Shown in pieces: positions 25,620 to 34,738 of a stretch of 64,000 bases of DNA. This DNA is from Cupriavidus consociatus (GTDB taxonomy: Bacteria; Pseudomonadota; Gammaproteobacteria; Burkholderiales; Burkholderiaceae): assembly GCF_017814975.1 (NCBI RefSeq), contig NZ_JAGIQA010000011.1:62001-126000 (forward strand), written 5' to 3'. Each line of letters starts with the position of its first letter. Position 1 is the stretch's first letter. Under the pieces are notes generated by a model, which was given only the letters and a program-made list of their open reading frames with translations, did not search any database and was not told the origin of the DNA. A program made the translations under genes and the position numbers.

Positions 25620-26367
25620 AGGCAAGATCGCGATCGTCACCGGGGCCGCCAGCGGCGTCGGCAAGGAAGACGCACTGCTGCTGGCCCGCGAAGGTGCACG
25701 CGTGGTGTTGACCGACCTGAACGAGGAAGCGGGCCACGCGCTGGCGCGAGAGATCGGCGAGACCGCGCTGTTCGTGCCGCACGACATTGCCAGCGAAGCC
25801 AGCTGGCAGCAGGTGATGGCACGCACCGAACAGCGCTTCGGCACGCCCAATGTGCTGGTCAACAACGCCGCCGTCCTGATGCTGGGATCGGTCGAGGATG
25901 CCACGCTGGAGCAATGGCAGCGCGTGATGCGCATCAACGCCGACGGCTACTTCCTCGGCTGCAAGTACGGCGTGGCCGCGATGAAGGCGGGCGGCGGCAG
26001 CATCGTCAATATGTCGTCGGTGGCGGCATTGGGCGGCATGGGCGCGTTCTGCGCCTACAGCGCCAGCAAGGGCGCGGCGACGGCGCTGACGCGCGCCGTC
26101 GCGGGCCATTGCAAGCAGAGCGGCTACCGCATCCGCTGCAACTCGATCCATCCCGACGGCATCCTCACGCCGATGACCGCGGCTTTCCTGCCGGGCGGCG
26201 CAGCGGCCCTGCCGGAGGAGGTAGGCGGTGCCGAGCCGATGCAGCGCATGTGCCATCCGCGCGACGTGGCCAACCTGGTGCTGTTCCTGGCGTCGGACGA
26301 ATCGCGCTTCATCAACGGCACGGAACTGCGCATCGATAACGCGCAGACCATCATGGGCGTGGCCTGA
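25603..26367 (+). CDS. 3beta/17beta-hydroxysteroid dehydrogenase-like SDR
   Basis: The 254-residue SDR strongly resembles, from recall, the Comamonas 3beta/17beta-HSD: GKIAIVTGAASGVGKEDALL, LFVPHDIASEASWQQVMA, NNAAVLMLGSVED, a Ser in NMSSVAALGG 13 residues before YSASKGA, then RCNSIHPDGILTPM and LFLASDESRFINGTELRIDN. It oxidises 3beta or 17beta hydroxyls to ketones with NAD. The start lies within the end of the preceding gene (17-bp overlap) after GAGGAGATTTCCC. It belongs to the hsaA-kstD operon. Confidence 0.87.
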   Translation: MSRRTEGKIAIVTGAASGVGKEDALLLAREGARVVLTDLNEEAGHALAREIGETALFVPHDIASEASWQQVMARTEQRFGTPNVLVNNAAVLMLGSVEDATLEQWQRVMRINADGYFLGCKYGVAAMKAGGGSIVNMSSVAALGGMGAFCAYSASKGAATALTRAVAGHCKQSGYRIRCNSIHPDGILTPMTAAFLPGGAAALPEEVGGAEPMQRMCHPRDVANLVLFLASDESRFINGTELRIDNAQTIMGVA

Positions 26368-26394
26368 CGCCAGCCCAGGCGAGAGAAGGAAATC

Positions 26395-27447
26395 ATGGCG
26401 CCAGTGCAATTCCATCGGCTGCAGATCGCCGAAGTCATCACGGAAACGGAGCAGGCGCATTCGCTGGTCTTCGCGCTGCCTGACGGCTTGCGCGATGCCT
26501 TTGCCTACCGTCCCGGCCAGTTCCTGACGCTGCGCGTGCCCATCGACGGCGTGCCGCTGCAGCGCTGCTATTCGCTGTCGAGCACGCCCGAGGTCGACAA
26601 CGCCTTGCGCGTGACGATCAAGCGGGTGCAAAGCGGGCGCGTCTCCAACTGGATCTGCGACCACCTTGGCGCGGGCGATACGGTCGAGGTGATGCCGCCG
26701 GCCGGCGTGTTCACCCCGCCCACGCTGCACGGCGATTTCCTGCTGCTGGCCGGCGGCAGCGGCATCACACCGGTGCTGTCGATCGCCAAGGCAGCGTTGC
26801 GCCACGGGCGCGGCGCGGTGACGCTGGTCTATGCTAACCGCGACGAGCGCTCCGTCATCTTCCGCGAGGCGCTCGGCGAACTGGCGAACAGGCACCCGGG
26901 CCGGCTGCGCGTGATCCATTGGCTGGACAGCGTGCAGGGGCCGCCGGCGCAGCGCCAGATCGAGGAACTGGTGCGGCCGTGGAGCCTGGCCGAGTGCTTT
27001 GTCTGCGGGCCAGGCCCGTTCATGGACGCCGCGCAGGCGGCGCTGCAGCAGCTGGGCGTGCCGCGCGGCAAGCTGCATGTGGAGCGCTTCGTGTCGCTGC
27101 GGGATGTACCGGCGGCCCAGCCGCCTGCAGCGCCTGCAGCGCCGGTCCCGGTCGAACCCGCAGCCATGCGCGGCGCGGCGCTGACCGTGCAGCTCGACGG
27201 CGCAAGCCACCAGCTCAACGTCGCGCCCGACGAGACGGTGCTGGATGCGCTGCAGCGCGCCGGCGTGGCCGCCCCAAGCTCCTGCCGTGCGGGTCTGTGC
27301 GGCGCCTGCATGTGCCAGGTGACGCAGGGCGACGTGACGCTCGGCGAAAACCATGTGCTCGACCGCGCCGACCTGGATGCGGGCTGGACGCTGGCCTGCC
27401 AGGCCCGCCCCGCGAGCGACGAACTCCACCTGAAGTTCCCGGATTGA
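26395..27447 (+). CDS. kshB: 3-ketosteroid 9alpha-monooxygenase reductase component
   Basis: The 350-residue iron-sulfur flavoprotein reductase carries an FAD-binding domain (RCYSLSSTP, Arg57-Cys58-Tyr59-Ser60), an NAD domain (LLAGGSGITPVLSI and CGPGPFMDAA), and a C-terminal plant-type [2Fe-2S] ferredoxin with Cys297, 302, 305 and 335 (CRAGLCGACMC...C). A Pro/Ala-rich linker near residues 240-260 separates the ferredoxin. This domain order fits KshB, which passes electrons from NADH to the Rieske oxygenase KshA. The KshA gene lies 35 kb away at 62458 but shares the putative regulon motif. PaaE-type reductases have the same architecture; context favours KshB. Confidence 0.87.
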   Translation: MAPVQFHRLQIAEVITETEQAHSLVFALPDGLRDAFAYRPGQFLTLRVPIDGVPLQRCYSLSSTPEVDNALRVTIKRVQSGRVSNWICDHLGAGDTVEVMPPAGVFTPPTLHGDFLLLAGGSGITPVLSIAKAALRHGRGAVTLVYANRDERSVIFREALGELANRHPGRLRVIHWLDSVQGPPAQRQIEELVRPWSLAECFVCGPGPFMDAAQAALQQLGVPRGKLHVERFVSLRDVPAAQPPAAPAAPVPVEPAAMRGAALTVQLDGASHQLNVAPDETVLDALQRAGVAAPSSCRAGLCGACMCQVTQGDVTLGENHVLDRADLDAGWTLACQARPASDELHLKFPD

Positions 27448-27448
27448 C

Positions 27449-29098
27449 ATGACCCCATCTGACACCATCGACGACATTGCGGTGCTGGCCGGCCAGGATG
27501 CCCAGGACGCCCAGGAGACCGCCAACCAAGAGGATATCGCCGCGACCATTCCCGAGCTGGTGCGGGGCGCGGCGCTGCGCCACGGCGAGCGCATCGCCAT
27601 CCAGGAAGACGGGCTGCGCCTGAGCTATGCCGGGCTGGATGCCTGCCGGGTCCAGGCGGGCCGCGCGCTGATGGCGCTCGGCGTGCAGCCGGGCGACCGC
27701 GTTGCGGTATGGGCGCCGAACTTCTCCGAGTGGATCATCGCGGCGCTGGCCACGCACAGCGTGGGCGCCGCGCTGGTGCCGCTCAATACGCGCATGAAGG
27801 GCGCCGAAGCCGGCGCCGTGCTGGCCGACAGCGGCGCGCGGCTGCTGTTCTGCGTCGACGACTTCCTCGGCGAGAGCTATCCGCAGATGCTGGCGCCGCA
27901 TCGACCCGCCACGCTGGAGCGGCTGGTGATCCTGCGGCCGGGGCAGGGCAGGGCGCTGGCCGACGGCGAGCTGGCGTGGGATGGCTTCCTTGAACTGGCG
28001 CGGCAGGCGGACATGGCGGCGTTCGGGCAGCGCGAGGCCGAGGTGCGCGGCGACACGCCGATGGACATCATGTTCACCTCGGGCACCACCGGGCGCCCCA
28101 AGGGCGTGATGACCGCGCACGCGCAGAACCTGCGTGCCATCGACGGCTGGGCCGCAATCACGGGCGTGCGCGCCGGTGACCGCTACCTGATCGTCAACCC
28201 CTTCTTCCATACCTTCGGCTACAAGGCGGGATGGCTTGCCGCGCTGTCGCGCGGAGCCACGGTGTTGCCGCACCTGGTGTTCGACGCCGAGGCCGTGATG
28301 ACGCGCGTGGAGAACGAACGCATCACGGTGCTGCCGGGGCCGCCGACGCTCTACCAGACGCTGCTCAACGCGCCACGGCTGCGCGAGTTCGACCTGTCAT
28401 CGCTGCGGGTTGCGGTGACCGGCGCCTCGGCCATCGCGCCTGCGCTGATCGAACGCATGCGCGATGAGCTGGGCTTCGACACCGTGATTACCGGCTATGG
28501 CCTGACCGAATCGTGCGGCTTTGCCACGCTGACCCGAGCCGGGGACGATGCCGACACGGTGGCGGGCACCTCCGGCCGCGCCATGCCGGGGGTCGAGCTG
28601 CGCTGCGTCGATGCGCAGGGGAGGCCGGTCGCGACCGGCGAGCCGGGCGAGGTGCTGGTGCGCGGCTACAACGTGATGCAAGGCTACTTTGGGTTGCCGG
28701 AGGCGACGGCGGAAGCCATCGACGCAGACGGCTGGCTGCATACCGGCGATGTCGGCACACTCGATGCGCGCGGCTACCTGCGCATTACGGACCGCATCAA
28801 GGACATGTTCATCGTCGGCGGATTCAATTGCTATCCGGCGGAGGTCGAGAAGCTGCTGACCGCCCACCCGGCCGTGGCCCAGGTGGCGGTGGTGGGCATG
28901 CCACACGAGCGGCTGGGCGAGGTCGGGCGCGCCTATGTGGTACTGCGCCATGGCGCGCGGCTGGATGCGGAAACCCTGATCGCCTGGGCGCGCCGGCAGA
29001 TGGCCAACTACAAGGTGCCGCGCGACGTGCAGTTCGTGACGTCGCTGCCGGTGAGCGCGGCGGGCAAGGTGCTGAAGTACCAGCTGCGTGAAGCCTGA
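27449..29098 (+). CDS. fadD3: Acyl-CoA synthetase, FadD3-type (HIP-CoA ligase)
   Basis: The 549-residue ANL adenylating enzyme has the P-loop FTSGTTGRPKGVM, GYGLTESCGFATL, GWLHTGDVG and the hinge RITDRIKDMFIVGGFNCYP, ending in the catalytic lysine region VSAAGKVLKYQL. By placement with ksh/hsa genes and with ipd genes in the same island it is best read as the FadD3 enzyme that activates the C/D-ring propionate HIP as a CoA thioester. It begins one base after the kshB stop. A general fatty-acid ligase of the FadD family is the main alternative. Confidence 0.8.
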   Translation: MTPSDTIDDIAVLAGQDAQDAQETANQEDIAATIPELVRGAALRHGERIAIQEDGLRLSYAGLDACRVQAGRALMALGVQPGDRVAVWAPNFSEWIIAALATHSVGAALVPLNTRMKGAEAGAVLADSGARLLFCVDDFLGESYPQMLAPHRPATLERLVILRPGQGRALADGELAWDGFLELARQADMAAFGQREAEVRGDTPMDIMFTSGTTGRPKGVMTAHAQNLRAIDGWAAITGVRAGDRYLIVNPFFHTFGYKAGWLAALSRGATVLPHLVFDAEAVMTRVENERITVLPGPPTLYQTLLNAPRLREFDLSSLRVAVTGASAIAPALIERMRDELGFDTVITGYGLTESCGFATLTRAGDDADTVAGTSGRAMPGVELRCVDAQGRPVATGEPGEVLVRGYNVMQGYFGLPEATAEAIDADGWLHTGDVGTLDARGYLRITDRIKDMFIVGGFNCYPAEVEKLLTAHPAVAQVAVVGMPHERLGEVGRAYVVLRHGARLDAETLIAWARRQMANYKVPRDVQFVTSLPVSAAGKVLKYQLREA

Positions 29099-29114
29099 CC
29101 AACGGGGATCGAAC

Positions 29115-29561
29115 ATGACCGACATTGCCGGCATTGCTGACCGCCTGGCGCGCCTGGAAGCAGCCGATGCGATCCGTGCGCTCAAGCTGCGCTACCTGCG
29201 GGCGTGCGATGACAAGGATCCCGAAGCCATGCGGGCCTGCTTCGTGCCGGACCACGCGCATATCCACTATGACCGCATCGGCAGCTTTCCTGGGCGTGAT
29301 GCGCTGGTGCAGTGCTTTGCGGAGCTGGCTTGTCGGCCTACGCTGCGCGAGATGCATTTTGCGGGGCAGGCGGATATCCGGGTGCTGGATGGGGAGTCGG
29401 CGCAGGGCAGCTGGGATCTGGCGTACCTGGCGCTGGATGATGCCAATGGCTCGCGTACGTTCCTGACGGGGCGCTATGCGGATGAGTATGTGCGGGTCAA
29501 TGGCGCGTGGCTGATCCGGTCGACGGTGTTCAGGACCGGGTTGTTGTCGGAGGGCACGTAG
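29115..29561 (+). CDS. SnoaL-like / NTF2-fold protein
   Basis: The 148-residue cone-shaped alpha+beta fold protein has AADAIRALKLRYLRACDDKD for the first helices, EAMRACFVPDHAHIHYDRIG, and a C-terminal YADEYVRVNGAWLIRSTVFR strand pair. This family includes ketosteroid isomerase and polyketide cyclases; the canonical isomerase Tyr/Asp/Asp set could not be assigned, so isomerase activity is not claimed. The start at 29115 follows GGGGATCGAAC. It is the last gene of the hsaA operon, followed by a 276-bp convergent gap without genes. Confidence 0.75.
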   Translation: MTDIAGIADRLARLEAADAIRALKLRYLRACDDKDPEAMRACFVPDHAHIHYDRIGSFPGRDALVQCFAELACRPTLREMHFAGQADIRVLDGESAQGSWDLAYLALDDANGSRTFLTGRYADEYVRVNGAWLIRSTVFRTGLLSEGT

Positions 29562-29837
29562 GACTGCGCACGCCGCCGGGTTGCTTGCCTCTTGCGATTG
29601 TCCGTAGAAGGCCCCTGACTTTGCAGCGCTTGCCGGGGCGATTGCGATCGTCCCCTACTGGCCGGGCCATTGGACAATCGGGCTTCCCTCGAAAATCGGC
29701 GAATAGTCTTCTGTTCTCCCACGGCCATGCCGTGGGAACAGCTCGACGAAGCCTTCACCTCAGCACCGCGCGCACGCAAATGAACGCGGGTGCCGGAAAG
29801 CGGCTGCAGATCTTCATCCGGCCCGTCGCCCCTCCTC

Positions 29838-30545
29838 CTATGGGACTGTCTTGTCCGCTGCCGGCGAGTGCAGGCTGCGCTCCAGCAGTGTCAGGTCGTC
29901 GCGCAAGAGTTGGAGTATGGCAGCCGGCCCAGCTCGTTCGAGCTTGCGGCTCGATGGGAGTTCCACGGAACCCAATGCCATGTCGGCAATCTGGCGGGCC
30001 ACTTCGTCCATGGAAACCGGCCCGGTCGGATTGAACCACCACGCGGTCCAGTTGCACATGCCGATGATCGAGAATGCGGCGACCTTGGCATCCATGACGC
30101 GGAACTTCCCCTGGTCAATACCGGATTCGATGGCCTGCCGGAACTGAGCGAGCACGGCGCGCCGCGACTGCTCGGCCAGTTTGCGCTGCTCCGGCGGCAG
30201 GTTGTTCTCATTGCGCTCCACTACCCTGAACTGCAACGGGTGGGACAGGATCAGCATCGCGTGACGCATCACCAGGTGGCGCAGGATGCCGGAAGGCGTG
30301 CGCATCTCTTCGGGGATTGCCTCGGTAGCCAGTTCGGCGGCGGTGCGCGTCACCGCGGTGGTCAGTTCCTCAAGAATCGCTTCCTTGCTCTTGAAGTAGT
30401 AGTACAGGGCCGGGCGGCTCAATCCCACGGCGTCGGCGATGTCGTTCAGTCCGGTGCCGTCGAAACCGCGCTCGATGAACAGGCGGGTCGCCACTTCCAG
30501 GATCGAATCCCGCAGCGCATCGCTCTTCGTCTGTGTCTTTGCCAT
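29838..30545 (-). CDS. TetR-family transcriptional regulator
   Basis: The 235-residue repressor has an N-terminal TetR helix-turn-helix (residues about 12-60: RDSILEVATRLFIERGFDGT, GLNDIADAVGLSRPALYYYF) and a C-terminal TetR_C domain resembling KstR2/AcrR-type regulators of acyl-CoA or aromatic genes. It is divergent from the aromatic block, and the 214-bp intergenic region is AT-rich compared with the rest of the window and holds a near-palindrome at 30707-30722. It is likely the local repressor of the 30760-40754 genes, with an aryl-CoA or the free acid as inducer (inference). Confidence 0.88.
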   Translation of the reverse strand: MAKTQTKSDALRDSILEVATRLFIERGFDGTGLNDIADAVGLSRPALYYYFKSKEAILEELTTAVTRTAAELATEAIPEEMRTPSGILRHLVMRHAMLILSHPLQFRVVERNENNLPPEQRKLAEQSRRAVLAQFRQAIESGIDQGKFRVMDAKVAAFSIIGMCNWTAWWFNPTGPVSMDEVARQIADMALGSVELPSSRKLERAGPAAILQLLRDDLTLLERSLHSPAADKTVP

Positions 30546-30706
30546 GGGCTGTCATTCGGATTTTCGACGCAGGCGTCGAGAGGCTCATCACCATAAACAA
30601 AAAGTCGACAGAACGCCAGCTTTGCCAGGCGCCCTGGTAACTCCGCTGTTGCTGATATGTGATCAATACGTAACGTCACGCAGCCTGCGACACATCCGCA
30701 AAAAAA

Positions 30707-30722
30707 TTTACGCATACGTCAA
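30707..30722. promoter_or_regulatory. Candidate TetR operator
   Basis: TTTACGCATACGTCAA is an imperfect palindrome (TTkACGyATrCGTmAA, 12 of 16 positions symmetric) 38 bp before the hydrolase start, in the divergent region with the TetR gene. Confidence 0.5.
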
Positions 30723-30759
30723 AAAATAAACTATTCTGTAAAAAACGGAGTGAGTGACG

Positions 30760-32040
30760 ATGACAATCAAGACGCCCCCCAGCGCTTCGCCCGCGCCTTC
30801 AGGTCCTGTTGCGGGCTTTCTCAACACGGACTGGAATCCGCGTGACGTGCCTCCCGGCACCGTGACGCGTAACGTAGTGCTGCGCACGGAGGATGGTGCG
30901 GTCACGAGTGGATCGCTTTATGCCGCCGGCCAGCCGGATACCGTGGTTTGCATCATGCATCCACGCGAGTTCATGGCTTGCCACTACCTGATTCCCGACA
31001 TCATCGAAGCAGGTTATGCGGCGTGGTCGCAGTCCCCGCGTTCCGTCGGCAACGATCAGCGCCTGGAGCATGAATTTGCCCTGTACGACGTGGCGGCCGG
31101 TGTGCGCTATCTGCGCGAGGCGGGCTTTCGCCGCATCGTGCTGCTGGGCAATTCCGGAGGCAGCGGCTTGTATGCCCTGTACGTCCAGCAATCGAATGCC
31201 GCGTCCGAAGCGCGCATCGGCCGGACGCCCGGCGGCCGTGCCACCAATCTTGCGTCGGCGCTGCTGCCGGCGGTGGACGGCGTCGTGTTTGTCGCGCCGC
31301 ATCCCGGCCAAGGCGTGCTGTTGCAGGGCTGCATCGATCCTGCGGTGGCCGACGAGCGCGACCCGCTGTCGGTCGACGCGACGCTCGATGCATTCTCCGC
31401 AGCCAATGGCTTCGCGCCGGCCCCCGAACCATCCAGTTATCGCGCTGACTTCGTCGTGCGCTATCGCGCCGCGCAGATGGCACGGGTGCAGCGCCTTGAC
31501 GAACTGGCCAGGACGATGATTGCCGAGCGCATGGACGCCCGTGCCGAAGTGAAGCGCAATCCCGGTACTGTCAGCGATGCCATCCGCCGGCGCGCTGCCC
31601 ATACCCAGCTCTTCACCGTCTGGCGCACCGATGCCGACTTGCGCTGCTTCGATCTGTCGCTCGATCCGTCCGACCGCAAGTACGGATCGCTCTGGGGGGC
31701 TGATCCATTCGCCTCCAACTACGGCTCGGTTGGCTTTGCGCGCACCTGTTCGCCCGAGAGTTGGCTGTCGACATGGTCAGGGCTGTCGTCGAATGCCGCG
31801 CTGTCCCGGACGGCCCCGGCCATCAGCCAGCCCACCTTGCTGATTGAGTACACGGGTGACCAGGCCTGCTTCCCAACGGTCATCGCCGACGTCTTCCACG
31901 GCATTGGCAGTGTCGAAAAGCAATACCACCGTGTTCGTGGTGACCACCATGGTCGCGCGCTGGCCAAGGGCGAAGAGCCCGGCCGCTACGAGGCCGGACG
32001 CCTGCTTCAGGCGTGGCTGCGTGAAACCTTCCCGCAATAA
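30760..32040 (+). CDS. Alpha/beta hydrolase, unknown substrate
   Basis: The 426-residue protein has an alpha/beta-hydrolase core: VVCIMHPREFMACHYLIPDI, the nucleophile elbow LLGNSGGSGLY (Ser in GNSGG), the acid in LLIEYTGDQACFP and the histidine in VRGDHHGRA near the C terminus. A long insertion (about residues 210-300) forms the lid. It may be a thioesterase, esterase or C-C hydrolase for an aromatic pathway intermediate. The start was put at the ATG at 30760, nine bases after CGGAG; a GTG two codons earlier is too close to that site. It is the first gene of the aromatic block. Confidence 0.75.
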   Translation: MTIKTPPSASPAPSGPVAGFLNTDWNPRDVPPGTVTRNVVLRTEDGAVTSGSLYAAGQPDTVVCIMHPREFMACHYLIPDIIEAGYAAWSQSPRSVGNDQRLEHEFALYDVAAGVRYLREAGFRRIVLLGNSGGSGLYALYVQQSNAASEARIGRTPGGRATNLASALLPAVDGVVFVAPHPGQGVLLQGCIDPAVADERDPLSVDATLDAFSAANGFAPAPEPSSYRADFVVRYRAAQMARVQRLDELARTMIAERMDARAEVKRNPGTVSDAIRRRAAHTQLFTVWRTDADLRCFDLSLDPSDRKYGSLWGADPFASNYGSVGFARTCSPESWLSTWSGLSSNAALSRTAPAISQPTLLIEYTGDQACFPTVIADVFHGIGSVEKQYHRVRGDHHGRALAKGEEPGRYEAGRLLQAWLRETFPQ

Positions 32041-32074
32041 CGCATCCGACAAGGACTTTTCCGGAGACGCAACG

Positions 32075-32728
32075 ATGTATGCAAGTTCCACCCCGCCTGA
32101 CGCCGCCCCCCTGCGCTTGCATGGTGTCGACCATACGGCCCGGCCGACCTGGCGGTTGAAGGACACCGTCACGTTCTATCGCGACATCCTTGGCCTGCCG
32201 CTCATCCACACCATCTCGGCGCGCGGCTGGGGCACCGCGACGCACCCCGATTTCCTGCACTTCTTCTTCGACAGCGGCAACGGCAGCACCATCGCTTTTT
32301 TCTACTACCTTGGCAGTGTCGAGCCGGAGGTTCTCGCCGGCCGCGACAGCCGCCCACCGCTCCCGGACGACCACGTCTTCGATGCCACCCACACGGCGTG
32401 GCTGGTCGATACGCAGGAAGAACTGCAGGCATGGAAGGCTCGCCTGGAAGCGCGCGGCGTGGTGGTGTCCACGGAAACCGCGCACGAGGTGATCGAATCG
32501 ATCTACTTCCGGGACCCGAATGGCTACTTCATCGAGATCACGCGCAAGCTGCGGCCGCTCGAAGCGCTGGACGCACGGGACGCCGATGCGACGCTGTCCG
32601 CAGCGATCGAACTGGAGGACGAGGCGTGGGCCAGACAGGCACGCGTGACCTCGATCGACGATATCTGGCTGCGCAAGGCCGAGATCCTGGGCCGCCGCCT
32701 GAACCTGGACCGGGAGTGTCACGCATGA
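32075..32728 (+). CDS. VOC-family protein (dioxygenase/glyoxalase fold)
   Basis: The 217-residue protein has HGVDHTARPTWRLKDTVTFY at the N terminus, the VOC metal-binding strand plus helix, and VIESIYFRDPNGYFIEITRK in the second half, where Glu is a typical third metal ligand. Length allows one complete VOC unit plus a C-terminal helical tail. A metal-dependent dioxygenase or hydrolase acting on an aromatic or ring-cleaved intermediate is possible. GGAGACGCAACG precedes the start. It overlaps the next small gene by ATGA. Confidence 0.75.
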   Translation: MYASSTPPDAAPLRLHGVDHTARPTWRLKDTVTFYRDILGLPLIHTISARGWGTATHPDFLHFFFDSGNGSTIAFFYYLGSVEPEVLAGRDSRPPLPDDHVFDATHTAWLVDTQEELQAWKARLEARGVVVSTETAHEVIESIYFRDPNGYFIEITRKLRPLEALDARDADATLSAAIELEDEAWARQARVTSIDDIWLRKAEILGRRLNLDRECHA

Positions 32729-32997
32729 GCAAGTCCTCCCTGCGCATCTTCGTGCTGAACGTGCCCGAATTCGCCTCGCTGACGGAAGCCGCGCGCCGCA
32801 TGCCGGACTGCCACGTCAGCGACCTCGGAGACTATACCGTGATTGCCACGCGCGGGCCTGTCGAGTTCGGGCGTCGCGCACTGGGACTGAAGCCAGCTGT
32901 CTGGTACGGCCTCTTCACTGGCGGCCTGGACGGCAGGATCGAGTCGTTCGGTCGCGACACGGTGCGCATCGTGCCGCGTGGTCAAGAGACAGCCTGA
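32725..32997 (+). CDS. Small conserved-looking protein, unknown function
   Basis: The 90-residue protein has no recognised domain. It reads as a compact alpha/beta protein (SSLRIFVLNVPEFASLTEAA, GDYTVIATRGPVEFGRRALG, LTGGL-type segment LFTGGLDGRIESFGRD). No signal peptide, cysteine cluster or metal motif is seen. It is translationally coupled to the VOC gene by ATGA overlap and lies 28 bp before the aryl-AMP ligase. It may be a small subunit or accessory protein of the VOC enzyme or of the CoA-dependent step. Confidence 0.65.
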   Translation: MSKSSLRIFVLNVPEFASLTEAARRMPDCHVSDLGDYTVIATRGPVEFGRRALGLKPAVWYGLFTGGLDGRIESFGRDTVRIVPRGQETA

Positions 32998-33025
32998 TAG
33001 GCAGGATACAAAGCAGGAGACAACC

Positions 33026-34738
33026 ATGAGCGGAATTCAGTTTCCGATCGAAGGCGTGGTGTATTGCCCGCCTGCGGACGCGGCCAGGTACATCGAGACC
33101 GGCGCGTGGGTGGGCGACACGCTCGGCGGCGCGCTGCGCAAGACCGCGCGGCGTCACCCGGACCGCTTCGCCTTGATCAGCGACGAGCGCTCGATCACTT
33201 TCGCCGAACTCGACGAACGCAGCGAACGCCTTGGCGCGGCACTGCACCGGCTTGGCCTGATGCCAGGGGACCGCGCGATCTTCCAGATGGGGACTACGAT
33301 CGATACGGCCGTTGCGCTGATGGGCTGCTACAAGGCCGGCGTGATTCCCGTGTGCGCGGTGCCCCAGTACCGCGAGGTCGAGATTGACCAGTTGTCCGCG
33401 CAGTCAGAGCCGCGCGCCTACTTCGTGCAGGCCGATTTCAGCGCCTTCGACCTCGCTGGGTTTGCGCGCGGCATGGCGCAGCGCCACCCCTCGCTGCGGC
33501 ACCTGATCGTGGCGCGCGGCGACCCCATGCGGGGACGCGGCTCGGCAGACGAGCACAGCCTGGATGCGCTGATCGAATGCATCCCCTACGAAACAGCGGT
33601 GGACGTGCTGGCCGGGGTGCGGATCGGAAGCCAGGACGTCCTCAGCTTCCAGTTGTCCGGCGGCACCACCGGTGTGCCGAAAATCATTCCACGCTTCCAT
33701 GCCGAGTACATCGGCCATGCGCTGGCCTGTATGCGCCAGCTCGGCCAGACCGAGCACAGCCGCCTGATCTGGTCGTTGCCGCTGCTGCATAACGCCGGCC
33801 AGCTATACGTGCTGGCGCCTGTCGTGGCCGGTGGCATGACGTCGGTGCTGATGCCGCGTGTGGACATTGCTCGCATGCTGGAACTGATCGAGCTGCATCG
33901 CGTCACGCACGGCATGTCCATCGGGCCGGTCGCGCCGCAGATGATTGCCTACCAGGAGATGGCGCGGCACGATCTTTCATCGCTCGAGCTGTTCGGCACG
34001 ATGACGCGTGCCGACGCACTCGAAGCGCATCTCGGAGTGCCTTGCTTCAACCTGTTCGGCACGACCGAAGGCCTGCTGCTGGGCGCCGGCGCACGCTTCC
34101 CGGCGGCGGTCCGCCACGGCACGCAAGGCTTCTCCGGCTGCCCGGATGACGAGATCCGCCTGCTTGTGCCGGGAACGGATGAGCCAGCGCCCCAGGGAAC
34201 GCCCGGCGAACTGTGCTTCCGCGGGCCGTCAAGCCTGCGCGGCTACTACAAGGCGCCGGAGGCGACAGCGCAAACGCTGACGCGTGACGGCTTCGTGCGC
34301 TCTGGCGACCTCATGACCGAGCATGTCATCGACGGCTACCGCTGCTTTGCCTTCGAAGGTCGCCTGCGCGACAACGTGAACCGCGGCGGCGAAAAGATCG
34401 GGTCGGAAGAGGTGGAAGCGTATGTCAGCCGGCATCCGGCGGTGGCGGACGCCAAGCTCGTGGCGATGCCGGATCCGCTCTACGGCGAGAAGGGGTGCAT
34501 CTACCTGATCCTGCGCGCCGGACACGCGTCGCCGGATGTGGCCGGGCTTGCGGCGTTCCTGGTCGAGCAGGGACTCGCCAAATTCAAATGTCCCGAGCGT
34601 ATCGAGGTCGTCGAGGAGTTTCCGGTGACTCGCGTCGGGAAAGTCGACAAGGGCGCGCTGCGGGCAATGGTGGCACGCCGGCTCGGGGACGAGGCGAGTG
34701 CCCGGGGCACGGACGAGCGAGGGAGGGTCTCGGCATGA
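33026..34738 (+). CDS. Aryl-acid AMP ligase (DHB/salicylate adenylating enzyme type)
   Basis: The 570-residue ANL enzyme has the adenylate motif FQLSGGTTGVPKIIPR and the core LFGTTEGLLLGAG, then GYYKAPEATAQTLTRDGFVR and LRDNVNRGGEKIGSEEVEAY, the hinge typical of 2,3-dihydroxybenzoate/salicylate adenylating enzymes (EntE/DhbE type). Catabolic relatives form salicylyl-CoA or related aryl-CoA thioesters, which fits the downstream salicylyl-CoA-5-hydroxylase-like flavoprotein. The start at 33026 has AGGAGACAACC. It overlaps the next small ORF by ATGA. The substrate is an inference from family and context. Confidence 0.85.
   Translation: MSGIQFPIEGVVYCPPADAARYIETGAWVGDTLGGALRKTARRHPDRFALISDERSITFAELDERSERLGAALHRLGLMPGDRAIFQMGTTIDTAVALMGCYKAGVIPVCAVPQYREVEIDQLSAQSEPRAYFVQADFSAFDLAGFARGMAQRHPSLRHLIVARGDPMRGRGSADEHSLDALIECIPYETAVDVLAGVRIGSQDVLSFQLSGGTTGVPKIIPRFHAEYIGHALACMRQLGQTEHSRLIWSLPLLHNAGQLYVLAPVVAGGMTSVLMPRVDIARMLELIELHRVTHGMSIGPVAPQMIAYQEMARHDLSSLELFGTMTRADALEAHLGVPCFNLFGTTEGLLLGAGARFPAAVRHGTQGFSGCPDDEIRLLVPGTDEPAPQGTPGELCFRGPSSLRGYYKAPEATAQTLTRDGFVRSGDLMTEHVIDGYRCFAFEGRLRDNVNRGGEKIGSEEVEAYVSRHPAVADAKLVAMPDPLYGEKGCIYLILRAGHASPDVAGLAAFLVEQGLAKFKCPERIEVVEEFPVTRVGKVDKGALRAMVARRLGDEASARGTDERGRVSA

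Noticed and set aside
23847..27600. Long antisense frames opposite the FAD dehydrogenase, SDR and kshB genes
   Set aside because: No ribosome binding site or family motif; codon bias fits the forward genes.
29562..29837. Possible small genes in the gap between the SnoaL-like and TetR genes
   Set aside because: Short frames on both strands give unordered translations; the gap lies between convergent gene ends.
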